A DNA stretch of 64,000 bases from JAWXBR01 sp034440235. Its GTDB lineage: Bacteria > Bacteroidota > Ignavibacteria > Kapaibacteriales > Kapaibacteriaceae. Below are positions 8,286-16,562 of this stretch, piece after piece. The first letter of the stretch is position 1. Each line of letters begins with the position of its first letter. A model generated the notes under the pieces. It did not search any database. It was not told where the DNA came from and saw only the letters and a program-made list of their open reading frames with translations. The stretch spans positions 17,447 to 81,446 of the forward strand of contig JAWXBR010000059.1 in the NCBI GenBank assembly GCA_034440235.1, read 5' to 3'. The position numbers were made by a program, and so were the translations under genes.

Positions 8286-9518
8286 TTACTCTGGTTTGTA
8301 TGTGCCCGACGACGCGCTGTATGTGCCCACGCGGACCCATGCCGGAGAGCCCCCTACTATGCGGACGGCCATCATGTCGAAGTTGCCGAATTCACGGTCG
8401 CCGAATTCGTTGAGCTTCGTCCAGCCTGTGACGCCAAACGTAGAGGCTGCCTCTAGAATAAATGCCTCACGCACGGCTGCAATCGTGCCGATGTGCGATG
8501 CAAGTGGATACGATGTTGCTGCTATGCGCACTGCATCATATACACTTAGCGAGTATGCATCGGCATCGATACCCGAGCGAGCCTCTATGCGTTCTGCAAC
8601 CGAACCAGCGATGGCTGCACCATCGCCAACACCGAAGAGAGGGTTTGGATACGAGACTTGTGCAATGAAGTCTGCCTGACTTAACAGTGCCGCGCTCATT
8701 GCCGTACCGTCGCCACCGTACCACCTAACACCGCGTAACACAGAATCGTCTGCGGGAATTGCTGCAAAAAGATTTGCTACCTCGTCGAAGCCCGGATTGT
8801 AAATGGCAACTTTTTCGTTACCAGATACAGCAATCTGTGCACTAACCATCGCACGCAGGTTGTTTACCAGCGATGTAAAGTCTGCTACATCTGGTGCATA
8901 GGACATGCCCGGCTGTACCGTTGCACCACCAGCTACTAGCGCTGCCGATGTCGATGTCTTGAGTCCGTTATTTCCAATATCGTCGCGCCACAACGGAATA
9001 ATATTCGTGCGTCCTTCGGCCTTCATCATGGCCGCGATTGCCGGACCTTCTGCGGCATCCGATGGACACATCCGAAGGATGTTGTCGTTGGCAATAGCAA
9101 GTGCCCCAGCTGTACTCGACGGACTTATAACGAGGATGCCAGCGCTGTCTGCATAGGGCTTTATAGCAGAAACCTCGGCGCTCGACTGTGGCCCCACAAC
9201 TAGTCGTACCTGGTGCCCCTGCATGTACTTCATGCCCTCTAGCGCAATAGCCGTATCGAGCTTCGTGTCGTAGTTCTGATATGTTACCCGCGTTGTAGAG
9301 CCGATACTTACGAAGTAAGCATTGGCATCAATTACAGCAAGCTCTGCAGCGGCATTCCCCGCTTTGCCGAGTGTGTTCCAGTTCCCAGTAATAGAGAACA
9401 AACCGCCAACGGCAACCACTTGTGCATTCGGAGTTACTGGCTGGTCTTTCACGCACGACATAAGACCTAGGCAAACTACAGTCACCACCATGAGGCGACA
9501 TATTAACATTGTTGACAT
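8286..9518 (-). CDS. Branched-chain amino-acid ABC transporter-type substrate-binding lipoprotein
   Basis: A 410-residue exported protein. The N-terminus is a lipoprotein signal peptide ending in the lipobox LMSC (Cys22). The mature part matches the type I periplasmic-binding fold of Leu/Ile/Val-binding proteins: VGGLFSITGNWNTLGKAGNAAAELAV near the N-terminus, LVVGPQSSAEVSAIKPYADSAGILVISPSSTA in the first domain, then RTNIIPLWRDDIGNNGL, KVAIYNPGFDE and YDAVRIAATS. It should bind a small polar ligand in the periplasm. No permease or ATPase gene is beside it, so it may act as an orphan sensor or serve a transporter encoded elsewhere. It lies just downstream of the queC end, with only 12 bp between. 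Confidence 0.85.
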   Translation of the reverse strand: MSTMLICRLMVVTVVCLGLMSCVKDQPVTPNAQVVAVGGLFSITGNWNTLGKAGNAAAELAVIDANAYFVSIGSTTRVTYQNYDTKLDTAIALEGMKYMQGHQVRLVVGPQSSAEVSAIKPYADSAGILVISPSSTAGALAIANDNILRMCPSDAAEGPAIAAMMKAEGRTNIIPLWRDDIGNNGLKTSTSAALVAGGATVQPGMSYAPDVADFTSLVNNLRAMVSAQIAVSGNEKVAIYNPGFDEVANLFAAIPADDSVLRGVRWYGGDGTAMSAALLSQADFIAQVSYPNPLFGVGDGAAIAGSVAERIEARSGIDADAYSLSVYDAVRIAATSYPLASHIGTIAAVREAFILEAASTFGVTGWTKLNEFGDREFGNFDMMAVRIVGGSPAWVRVGTYSASSGTYKPE

Positions 9519-9530
9519 TTGCGATTTCCC

Positions 9531-10325
9531 TTATTGATTGTATGGACTTGGATCAGATGTATGGAATTGGATCAGATGTATGGAATTGGATCCGATGTAT
9601 GGAATTGGATCCGTAACGCCAGCCCCTTCGAAGCCCCTTAACCGAAGTGCACACGAATCGCATGTACCACATGCAACGTCGCTTGCGCTGTAACACGACC
9701 ATGTTAGATGAAGAGGTGCATGCATCTTCATCCCCTGCTCAACGATGTCTTTTTTTGACATTGCAATTACGGGCGTGACGATGCGAATGTGTGTGCCTGG
9801 CTTCGTGCCCGTGGCAATGACGCGTTCGAATGCGCGAAAAAACACGTCGCGACAATCGGGGTATCCGCTCGAATCTTCTTCGACCGCGCCAATGAAGAGT
9901 GCTTCGGCGCCAAGCACTTCGGCCCAGCTTGTTGCAATGGCAAGGATGTTGGCGTTGCGGAATGGCACGTACGAACTAGGAATGTTCACGCTGCTTAAAT
10001 CTGCAGGCGATACTTCGATTGATGTGTCGGTTAGGGAGCTGCCGCCGATGGCGGCAAGGTGCGAGATGTCTACAACTAAACGGCGTGTTGTTGCGATATT
10101 ATAAAAATCGCATAGATCGTGAAAGGCGCGGAGTTCGCGGGCTTGCGTGCGCTGTCCGTAATTGACGTGAAGAGCCGCAACGTCGAAGCCCTGCGCGAGT
10201 GCGTAGGCACACGTTACGCATGAGTCCATGCCGCCGGACATCAATACGACGGCAACCGGCGGGGTCGTATGCGAGACGTCCGACTGCGTGTTAATCTTCG
10301 AGGACTTCCGTTTCTTTGACGGCAA
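9531..10325 (-). CDS. queC: 7-cyano-7-deazaguanine synthase QueC with repeat-derived C-terminal tail
   Basis: QueC turns 7-carboxy-7-deazaguanine into preQ0, a queuosine precursor, using ATP and ammonia. The PP-loop SGGMDS is at about residues 30-35, and the zinc site CYSASDVACGTCDSC is near residues 211-225. The family normally ends soon after the VTDPIPY-like motif. Here the frame continues for about 20 residues made entirely of a 19-bp tandem repeat read in successive frames, ending in DPSPYNQ, which echoes the normal terminus. The start is uncertain: the only start codon before the PP-loop is a TTG at 10325, inside the end of frr (35-bp overlap). The gene is last in the rplM-to-queC block. 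Confidence 0.9.
   Translation of the reverse strand: MPSKKRKSSKINTQSDVSHTTPPVAVVLMSGGMDSCVTCAYALAQGFDVAALHVNYGQRTQARELRAFHDLCDFYNIATTRRLVVDISHLAAIGGSSLTDTSIEVSPADLSSVNIPSSYVPFRNANILAIATSWAEVLGAEALFIGAVEEDSSGYPDCRDVFFRAFERVIATGTKPGTHIRIVTPVIAMSKKDIVEQGMKMHAPLHLTWSCYSASDVACGTCDSCALRLRGFEGAGVTDPIPYIGSNSIHLIQFHTSDPSPYNQ
9535..9612. repeat. 19-bp tandem repeat, four copies, in the queC 3' end
   Basis: Four consecutive units of GATGTATGGAATTGGATCC or one- to two-base variants run from about 9535 to 9612 on the plus strand. The unit is not a multiple of three; three extra copies add 57 bp, so the frame returns to the original at the last copy. The repeats encode the tail of QueC and finish just before its stop codon. 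Confidence 0.92.
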
Positions 10326-10851
10326 GGATCGTGTCGATGTCCTTGATATGCTTGTCTGTTATCTTCTGCATGTCTTCTTCGCCGCGCTTGCGATCGTCTT
10401 CGCTGTAGTGTTCTTTCTTTTCGGCGACTTTTAGTTCTTCGTTGCCGTCGCGGCGGACGTTGCGGACTGCGAGCTTGCCTTCTTCGGCAATTTTCTTGCA
10501 GGTCTTAACGAGGTCTTTGCGACGTTCTTCGGTGAGTGGCGGAACGCTAATGCGAATTACCTGACCGTCGTTCTGAGGCGTAATACCAAGGTTTGCTGCA
10601 AGGATGGCCTTCTCGATGCCACTGAGGGCCGTGCGGTCCCATGGCTGAATGAGAATCGACCGTGCGTCTGGTACAGACACACTACCTACCTGTGCAACAG
10701 GTGTTGGTTCGCCGTAGTACTCGACCTTTACGTTGTCGAGCAAAGCGGCACTGGCACGTCCGGTACGGACTTTTGAAAGTAGCTGCTGCACGTGTTCCAC
10801 AGCTTTTTTCATGTGGTCTGCGTGACTGTCAACGATATCTTTTACTGGCAT
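10291..10851 (-). CDS. frr: Ribosome recycling factor
   Basis: A 186-residue protein of standard length that splits post-termination ribosomes together with EF-G. Recognisable motifs are KVRTGRASAALLDNVKVEYYG at about residues 27-47, the core IQPWDRTAL, and the RRDGNEELKVAEK segment near residue 132. It begins 2 bp after the pyrH stop, with CAGGAG just upstream as ribosome-binding site inside the pyrH end. This pyrH-frr order is a conserved bacterial arrangement. Its 3' end overlaps the likely queC start. Confidence 0.97.
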   Translation of the reverse strand: MPVKDIVDSHADHMKKAVEHVQQLLSKVRTGRASAALLDNVKVEYYGEPTPVAQVGSVSVPDARSILIQPWDRTALSGIEKAILAANLGITPQNDGQVIRISVPPLTEERRKDLVKTCKKIAEEGKLAVRNVRRDGNEELKVAEKKEHYSEDDRKRGEEDMQKITDKHIKDIDTILAVKETEVLED

Positions 10852-10853
10852 AA

Positions 10854-11567
10854 TTACTCCTGCACTACCGTAGCAACATTTTCACCTGTTAACAACCGTT
10901 TGAGGTTGCCGCGTTTATTCATGTCGAAGACAAGAATTGGCTTATGATTTTCCTGAGCCATCGTAATGGCCGTTAGATCCATTACGCGTAAATCTCTGTC
11001 GAGCACTTCACGATATGTAAGCACATCGTAGCGAACTGCGTCGGCATGTTTTTCTGGGTCTTTGTCGTAGATGCCGTCGACACGTGTGCCCTTAATCACA
11101 ACTTCGGCTTCTATTTCAACAGCGCGGAGAACGGCTGCTGTGTCGGTTGTGAAGTACGGACTCCCTGTGCCTGCGCCAAAGAGAACGATACGTCCCTTTT
11201 CCAAATGTCGTATCGCACGTCTGCGTATAAAGCCCTCTGCCACCTGCTCCATGCGTATGGCACTTTGCAAGCGTGTTGGTACGCCGAGTGTTTCCATTTT
11301 GTCTTGAAAGGCAATGCAGTTGATAACCGTTGCAAGCATGCCCATGTGGTCGCCGGACACTTTGTCGATGCCCGCTGCTGCGGCTTTTACACCACGAAAA
11401 ATGTTGCCACCGCCAAAGACGATTGCAATCTGGATTCCCAGATCGAAAGCATCTCGAACGTCCTCGGCAAACGCAGTTAACGCGTCTGGATCAATGCCAT
11501 ACTCTTGTTTTCCCATCAGCGATTCGCCGCTGAGTTTCAAGAGGATTCTGCGGTAGCGTGGCGTCAT
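10854..11567 (-). CDS. pyrH: UMP kinase
   Basis: A 237-residue amino-acid-kinase-fold enzyme that phosphorylates UMP to UDP in pyrimidine synthesis. It has the N-terminal KLSGESLMG, the FGGGNIFRG glycine-rich loop (about residues 50-58), GTGSPYFTTDTAA (about 132-144) and KGTRVDGIYDKDP (about 158-170), all diagnostic. It starts at ATG 11567, 74 bp downstream of tsf on the same strand, and is coupled to frr. The length is normal and no anomalies are seen. Confidence 0.97.
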   Translation of the reverse strand: MTPRYRRILLKLSGESLMGKQEYGIDPDALTAFAEDVRDAFDLGIQIAIVFGGGNIFRGVKAAAAGIDKVSGDHMGMLATVINCIAFQDKMETLGVPTRLQSAIRMEQVAEGFIRRRAIRHLEKGRIVLFGAGTGSPYFTTDTAAVLRAVEIEAEVVIKGTRVDGIYDKDPEKHADAVRYDVLTYREVLDRDLRVMDLTAITMAQENHKPILVFDMNKRGNLKRLLTGENVATVVQE

Positions 11568-11641
11568 TCAAAACCTGAATGGTAGCGAGAATGCTAGATC
11601 TGCACGAACGAAGCCATCGTGCAGGTCATATTCGGTTCGAC

Positions 11642-12505
11642 TTATTTTTCGCCAAGATAATAGCGACGGAAGGAAAGCACCTTCACATCGTTACCATAGA
11701 TCGTTCCAATTTCTTTCAGAACGTCGTTGACTGTTTTGCTTGGGTCTTTTACAAAGGCTTGTTCGATAAGACATTGCTCTTGATAGAATTTCTCGAGCTT
11801 GCCAGTCGCAATGCGAGCAGCGATGTCTTCTTTCTTGCCTTCTTGGAGGGCGGCTTGCTTGTAGATTTCGATTTCTTTCTCGATTGCACCCGTATCAACC
11901 GTCGAGCGATCGATGTACAGAGGCTGCATTGCTGCAACCTGCATTGCAACGTCGCGAACGAGTGGACGTGCCGTGTCGGCAAGCTTTGCGGCATCGAGTT
12001 CTACGAGAACTGCAAGTCTGCTGCCAGCGTGTACGTAGTCTGTGATATGTCCGTTCGACGAAATGCGCTCGAACCGACGAAGTCCGATACGCTCTGAAAA
12101 CTTCGCAAGAATTTCGTCGCGAAGGTTGCCCAGCGTCTTCTCGCCAAGGCTTATGTCCCAGATCTGCTCTTCAGACTTTACGTCGTTCGCAAGCACTGCA
12201 TCGCAGATTGCATTAGCAAATGCAACAAACTCTTCGTTGCGAGCAACGAAGTCTGTTTCGCAATTCACTTCAACAATTGCTGCAGTCGATCCGTCCGCCG
12301 AGGTGCGAGCAACAACAATACCTTCGTTGGCTTCGCGGTCGGCGCGTTTGTCAATAGAGGCAGCACCGCGTTTGCGGAGAAAATCAATGGCGCCCTGCAT
12401 GTCGCCGTTCGACTCTTCGAGAGCCTTCTTGCAATCGGCCATACCTGCACCGGTTTTATCACGCAGGTCTTTTACGAGTGATGCGCTAATCATGGTTGTG
12501 TTCAT
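11642..12505 (-). CDS. tsf: Translation elongation factor Ts
   Basis: A 287-residue nucleotide exchange factor for EF-Tu. The UBA-like N-terminal domain has LVKDLRDKTGAGMADCKKAL; the core has the TDFVARNEEF motif at about residues 83-92, which contacts EF-Tu. The ATG at 12505 overlaps the rpsB stop as ATGA, typical of translational coupling; a second in-frame ATG four codons later gives the more usual N-terminus, so the exact start is uncertain. It follows rpsB as in most bacteria. Confidence 0.97.
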   Translation of the reverse strand: MNTTMISASLVKDLRDKTGAGMADCKKALEESNGDMQGAIDFLRKRGAASIDKRADREANEGIVVARTSADGSTAAIVEVNCETDFVARNEEFVAFANAICDAVLANDVKSEEQIWDISLGEKTLGNLRDEILAKFSERIGLRRFERISSNGHITDYVHAGSRLAVLVELDAAKLADTARPLVRDVAMQVAAMQPLYIDRSTVDTGAIEKEIEIYKQAALQEGKKEDIAARIATGKLEKFYQEQCLIEQAFVKDPSKTVNDVLKEIGTIYGNDVKVLSFRRYYLGEK

Positions 12506-13326
12506 TTGGGGTTGTTATCGTTTTCTGCTTTTGCTGCTGGACCGCCCTTGCGTGCGCGCAACTGACGTTGTACTTGATCGCCGCCTTCTGTCTGCTTTGC
12601 CGATTGTTCGGTTGAAGCCGAGATATCAGCAGTACGCACCTTGGCAATTTCTTTGCCTTCGATGATTGCGTCTGACATCACCTTCAAAATGATTTCAATC
12701 GTACGAATCGAATCGTCGTTTGCTGGAATCGGAAAATCGACATCCTCTGGATCGGAGTTTGTATCGACAACACCAATCACAGGAATACCAAGAATGCGTG
12801 CTTCCTTGATTGCAATGTGTTCGCGTTTGATGTCGACAACAAAAATCAGACCCGGAAGGCGCGTCATCTCTTCGATGCCGCCAAACACCTTACGCAGACG
12901 ATCGCGTTCGCGACCGAGCATGAGGCGTTCCTTCTTGGTAATCTTTTCGAACGTTCCGTCAACTTCCATCTTATCGATGGAGCCTAGGCGCTTAATACTC
13001 TTGCGAATCGTAGAGAAGTTCGTGAGCATGCCACCCAACCAGCGTTCGCTAACGTAGTTCGACAAAGAACGCTTGGCTTCGGCTTCGATCGGACCCTTTG
13101 CCTGGTTCTTTGTGCCTACGAACAACACGCCTCTGCCCTGTGTAGATGTTTCGAACGCGGCTTCGCGTGCGATGTCTATCAGGAGTTGTGTTTTACGGAG
13201 ATCGATAATGTGAATCCCGTTGCGCTCCATAAAAATGAAGGTTCGCATCTTGGGATTCCATCTGCGCGTGAGGTGACCGAAGTGTGCTCCGGACTCGAGC
13301 AGGGCCTCGACTGAGACTGCCGGCAT
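12502..13326 (-). CDS. rpsB: 30S ribosomal protein S2
   Basis: A 274-residue small-subunit protein. It opens with LLESGAHFGHLTRRWNPKM and carries FVGTKNQAK, SERWLGGMLTNF and IKREHIAIKEARILGIPVIGVVDTNSDP, all characteristic of S2. The last 50 residues form a charged, low-complexity tail (QRQLRARKGGPAAKAENDN), longer than in many species but common in this group. It is translationally coupled to tsf by an ATGA overlap. The 120 bp between rpsI and rpsB hold no further gene. Confidence 0.97.
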   Translation of the reverse strand: MPAVSVEALLESGAHFGHLTRRWNPKMRTFIFMERNGIHIIDLRKTQLLIDIAREAAFETSTQGRGVLFVGTKNQAKGPIEAEAKRSLSNYVSERWLGGMLTNFSTIRKSIKRLGSIDKMEVDGTFEKITKKERLMLGRERDRLRKVFGGIEEMTRLPGLIFVVDIKREHIAIKEARILGIPVIGVVDTNSDPEDVDFPIPANDDSIRTIEIILKVMSDAIIEGKEIAKVRTADISASTEQSAKQTEGGDQVQRQLRARKGGPAAKAENDNNPK

Positions 13327-13446
13327 AATCTTGACCTTAGACTTGTGTGGATGAAACTACTGTGAGGGTCACTGTTGCTTTCGGCACTCCCGAAGGAGCG
13401 TCCCCGAACGCCACTCGCCACACATGCATTGTTTGAATTCGACTGA

Positions 13447-13833
13447 TTAACGCTTGCTGAACTGGAAGCGCTTACGAGCTTTTTTCTGTCCGTACTTCTT
13501 ACGCTCAACCATCCGAGGGTCACGTGTTAGTACGCCAGCTGGACGTAGTGCGGCGCGCAACTCTTCGTTGTACACAACGAGAGCACGTGCAACACCCAAA
13601 CGAACAGCACCAGCTTGACCAGCCTTGCCACCACCACGAACGTTCACGAATACGTCGAACTGTCCGAGTGTCTTCGTTACTTCCAACGGAAGCATTGCGT
13701 CGCGACGATAGGTTTCGATTGGGAAGTATACTTCGAGCCCTAGGCGGTTCACGAGCACATTACCCGTGCCACTGCTCAAGCGAACCTGCGCTACACTTGT
13801 TTTACGACGTCCCGTTGCGGCATACACCTTCAT
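13447..13833 (-). CDS. rpsI: 30S ribosomal protein S9
   Basis: A 128-residue protein that reaches the ribosomal P site with its basic C-terminus. It shows the family N-terminus YAATGRRKTSVAQVRL, the GGGKAGQAGAVRLGVARAL motif in the middle, and the canonical C-terminal RKKYGQKKARKRFQFSKR. It begins 19 bp after rplM, forming the usual L13-S9 pair. Confidence 0.97.
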   Translation of the reverse strand: MKVYAATGRRKTSVAQVRLSSGTGNVLVNRLGLEVYFPIETYRRDAMLPLEVTKTLGQFDVFVNVRGGGKAGQAGAVRLGVARALVVYNEELRAALRPAGVLTRDPRMVERKKYGQKKARKRFQFSKR

Positions 13834-13851
13834 AGTCTTCTCTTCTTGGTC

Positions 13852-14328
13852 TTAGTTATTAGCGTTACTAGCTGGATACGGCAAATCGTACGACTTTGGC
13901 AACTGCGCTGCATGTGGGTGTTCTGTTCCACGATACACCTTAAGCTTCTTTCCAATGACGCGACCTAGACGATTCTTCGGAAGCATGCCCTTTACAGCAA
14001 GCTCTACGATTTCTTCTGGTCGTGTCTGGATAAGATCCTTGAACTTGCGGAAACGTCCACCACCCGGATAGAGCGTGCTGTGGAAGTATTCTTTCTGTTC
14101 GGTACGCTTACCTTCGAGAACGATTTTTTCTGCGTTGATAACAACTACAAAATCGCCGCAATCGACGTGAGGTGTGAACAGTGGCTTATGCTTGCCGCGT
14201 AACAGCGTCGCAATCTGCGTAGCCAAACGGCCCACAGTTTGCCCTGCTGCATCGACAACCCACCACTCACGAGTCACATCTTGATCGCGAATAGATTTTG
14301 TGATTTTACCGAATTGTATTTGGTCCAT
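13852..14328 (-). CDS. rplM: 50S ribosomal protein L13
   Basis: A 158-residue large-subunit protein. I placed the start at ATG 14328; the frame is open 135 bp further upstream, but those residues have no family resemblance. The motifs WWVVDAAGQTVGRLATQIA, LRGKHKPLFTPHVDCGDFVVVINA and AVKGMLPKNRLGR are all present. It leads the rplM-rpsI-rpsB-tsf-pyrH-frr-queC minus-strand block. The 112-bp upstream gap contains TATCTTAG, close to a -7 box, and an AAGGGGCT octamer. Confidence 0.96.
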   Translation of the reverse strand: MDQIQFGKITKSIRDQDVTREWWVVDAAGQTVGRLATQIATLLRGKHKPLFTPHVDCGDFVVVINAEKIVLEGKRTEQKEYFHSTLYPGGGRFRKFKDLIQTRPEEIVELAVKGMLPKNRLGRVIGKKLKVYRGTEHPHAAQLPKSYDLPYPASNANN

Positions 14329-14440
14329 AATAGCGTCGTTGTTTCTTCTAGAGCCGGCTAAGATAACTGTTTGGGCGGAATTGGCAAGGGGAAGGGGGCT
14401 AGAGGGCTCGAAAAGGGGCTTTTGTCCACGTATCTCGCGT

Positions 14441-15796
14441 CTATCGGTATGCAATCCCAGCAAAACTCACGGCGCTACCTGTCTCCGAATCGTCCCACAT
14501 GTCGTAGGCAACTACCTCACCAGCCCCGGGTTTAAGCGCCTCGAGGGCCACATAGGCAGGTGCCAGACCGCAAATACGGTAGGCGTCGCCTGCGTCACGG
14601 ACGGCATTGTAGAAGGCGTCGGCGTTGCCCGCGGCTAGGTGACGTAGCAGCTCTGAGTCGGCCTCACGGACGCTTGCCATCATGTCGAGGGCTGGTGTTT
14701 CGTCGCCAAACCGAGTTCCGAAATGCGACAGATCGCCGCTTACGAGCCACAATGCTTCTTTGCCCGACTCAGCAACCACGTCGCGGATGGCTTCGATGGC
14801 GTCGTGTAACGGACCCTTCGCCGAAGGCGCCCCCTCGACAGAGAAATAGTCCTGAATACCACTCACGAGAATAGGAAGGATGGTAAAGGGTCTGCCGCTG
14901 CCTTCAACTTCGTTGCCGTCAGCGTCAAGTTCTGCGCCCCACAAGTGCTGCAGAAACACTGCGTGCAGTTCAAGCGAATGTTCGGGCTTGTGCGCAAGAT
15001 CGTTTGGTGCAAGCAACGGATGTGGTTCGCCCGGATAACGGGCATCGATGGCAGCAAGTTCGTCGCGTAGTTCGCTCACGAGCGACTTGTCGTTCTTGAC
15101 CGTGCCGATGGGTGTTGCGAAATCTTTTTCAGTGAGAATGAAACGGTGCTGACCCCAATAGTGCGAGGTGCCAATCATAACCACGAGTTCGGCGGTCGAG
15201 TTACGGATGGCGTTGAAGCACGGACCGTACATCTCTGGTGCTACACGAAAGTCGATGTGCGGGATAATCACGCATCTAGTTGTCGACGAAAGCGCTTTGT
15301 TAGCCGAAGAGTCTGCATCAGAAGTATCTGCGTTAGAAGCGCCTGCAGTTTCATATGTAGACACTAGGTTCAGCATATCGTCTAATTGTTTATGAAGTTC
15401 GTCGGGATCGGCGGAGTACGTATTGCCTGCGCAGACTGGCTGACGAATTGTTGCGCTGACGAATTCTTCGATGGCATTGCGGGCACGGGTTTCGGCGTAG
15501 ATGCCTTCCATGTAGCCCATCTCTGTGAGCTGGCCGAGGAATATCATAAGGCGTGTCATCTCGGGTCCGTCTGGTTCTACGTTCGACGCTGCCGCGATTT
15601 CGGCAATGGTCGTAACGCCGTCGCAAGCTTCGAGGACGTCTACCATGTCGGCACCAATCATAATCGGACCTTCTGCAATACCAAACGTATCGCTTAGGAT
15701 TAAGAAGTCCTGCCCGTCTTCGCGGTGCACGTCTATCTGTATCTCTGCGCGCAGACGAGGCAAAATCTCGGCGCCGAGTCCCTGTGGCATGGTCAT
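14441..15796 (-). CDS. AmmeMemoRadiSam system protein B (Memo family) with N-terminal extension
   Basis: A 451-residue protein. The C-terminal two thirds (about residues 170-451) are a Memo-like domain, related to extradiol dioxygenases, with the metal-site motifs IPHIDFR, GTSHYWG and SGDLSHFG. The N-terminal 120 residues (DGQDFLILSDTFGIAEGPIMI, then ACDGVTTIAEIAA) form a small domain frequently fused to Memo proteins in this branch of bacteria. Memo works with AmmeMemoRadiSam protein A and a radical SAM enzyme in an unassigned modification pathway; neither partner is in this window. The ATG at 15796 overlaps the stop of the preceding small membrane protein as ATGA, which supports this start and coupled translation. 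Confidence 0.82.
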   Translation of the reverse strand: MTMPQGLGAEILPRLRAEIQIDVHREDGQDFLILSDTFGIAEGPIMIGADMVDVLEACDGVTTIAEIAAASNVEPDGPEMTRLMIFLGQLTEMGYMEGIYAETRARNAIEEFVSATIRQPVCAGNTYSADPDELHKQLDDMLNLVSTYETAGASNADTSDADSSANKALSSTTRCVIIPHIDFRVAPEMYGPCFNAIRNSTAELVVMIGTSHYWGQHRFILTEKDFATPIGTVKNDKSLVSELRDELAAIDARYPGEPHPLLAPNDLAHKPEHSLELHAVFLQHLWGAELDADGNEVEGSGRPFTILPILVSGIQDYFSVEGAPSAKGPLHDAIEAIRDVVAESGKEALWLVSGDLSHFGTRFGDETPALDMMASVREADSELLRHLAAGNADAFYNAVRDAGDAYRICGLAPAYVALEALKPGAGEVVAYDMWDDSETGSAVSFAGIAYR

Positions 15797-15996
15797 GAAG
15801 TAGGTCCGTCGATCTTGCGTTGCAGGTTTCTAATAACGACAACACTCACAATTCCTGATGCAAGAAACAGTGCCCCTGCAAGCAAGTAGAGCAGATCACC
15901 TGTTATAATGCTTGATATAACCATAATTAGCATGGCAAAGAAGCACGACCCCAGAATGATGAGTAGTGCAGAACCAAGAGAATTTTGTTTAGCCAC
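15793..15996 (-). CDS. Small two-helix membrane protein
   Basis: A 67-residue protein starting at GTG 15996, with two hydrophobic segments (about residues 8-31 and 34-54) and a short basic C-terminus RNLQRKIDG. I recognise no family. It overlaps the Memo gene by 4 bp (ATGA), which argues that it is translated. The region of its start codon is the third, diverged copy of the repeat that duplicates the end of the carbonic anhydrase gene. Confidence 0.6.
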   Translation of the reverse strand: MAKQNSLGSALLIILGSCFFAMLIMVISSIITGDLLYLLAGALFLASGIVSVVVIRNLQRKIDGPTS

Positions 15997-16060
15997 AGTA
16001 ACCTTTTTTATAGTTGTGATTGGCCACGGTAAACTTATAGTTGTAATGTGCCACGGTAAC
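15993..16060. repeat. 26-27-bp repeat across the carbonic anhydrase 3' end and the next gene start
   Basis: On the minus strand the unit GTTACCGTGGCACATTACAA followed by CTATAA, which contains the carbonic anhydrase stop codon, is repeated as GTTTACCGTGGCCAATCACA followed by ACTATAA. A diverged third copy, GTTACTGTGGCTAAACAAAA, supplies the GTG start of the small membrane protein. Confidence 0.75.
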
Positions 16061-16562
16061 TCGCAACGTAGTTGATGTAATTCTGCGCAGACTGTTCAAG
16101 TTTTGTGCGGTCTTCGTCGGTAAGCTCGCGGACTACACGTGCGGGTACGCCTGCTACGAGTGTGCCTTCGGGGACAGTGAAGCCTTCGAGGACAACCGCT
16201 CCTGCTGCTACCATAGAATACTTTTCGACAACCGCTTTGTCGAGTACGGTTGCATGCATGCCAATGAGAGCGAAGTCGTTTATGGTGCACCCGTGTAGCA
16301 TCGCGCAGTGTCCGACCGTAACATCATTCCCAATCGAGAGCGGATGTTTTTTATGCGTTGTGTGCAGCATCGTCAGGTCTTGAATGTTCGTGCGTTCACC
16401 AATGCGAATCCAGTGCACGTCACCACGGATGACCGTGTTAAACCAGACACTAGAATCCTTGCCGATCTGAACGTCGCCAAGAATGACTGCTCCGTGCGCA
16501 ACAAACACACTCTCGTGAATTAGTGGCGTGAAGCCTCCGTATTCGAGTATCGTACCGTTCAT
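16035..16562 (-). CDS. Gamma-class carbonic anhydrase family protein
   Basis: A 175-residue left-handed beta-helix (hexapeptide repeat) protein. Repeats run through VFVAHGAVILGDVQIGKDSSVWFNTVIRGDV, then NIQDLTMLHTT. The zinc ligands are visible as His in MLHTTH, then GHCAMLHGC, the normal gamma carbonic anhydrase pattern. The ATG at 16562 overlaps the CCA-transferase stop as ATGA; the frame stays open much further upstream, but that is the other strand-mate's coding region. Family members are carbonic anhydrases, or inactive homologues acting as ferripyochelin-binding-like proteins; activity cannot be decided here. The 3' end is duplicated in tandem. Confidence 0.9.
   Translation of the reverse strand: MNGTILEYGGFTPLIHESVFVAHGAVILGDVQIGKDSSVWFNTVIRGDVHWIRIGERTNIQDLTMLHTTHKKHPLSIGNDVTVGHCAMLHGCTINDFALIGMHATVLDKAVVEKYSMVAAGAVVLEGFTVPEGTLVAGVPARVVRELTDEDRTKLEQSAQNYINYVASYRGTLQL

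Noticed and set aside
9535..9612. Possible CRISPR-like array
   Set aside because: The four units are head to tail without spacers and lie within the queC coding frame.
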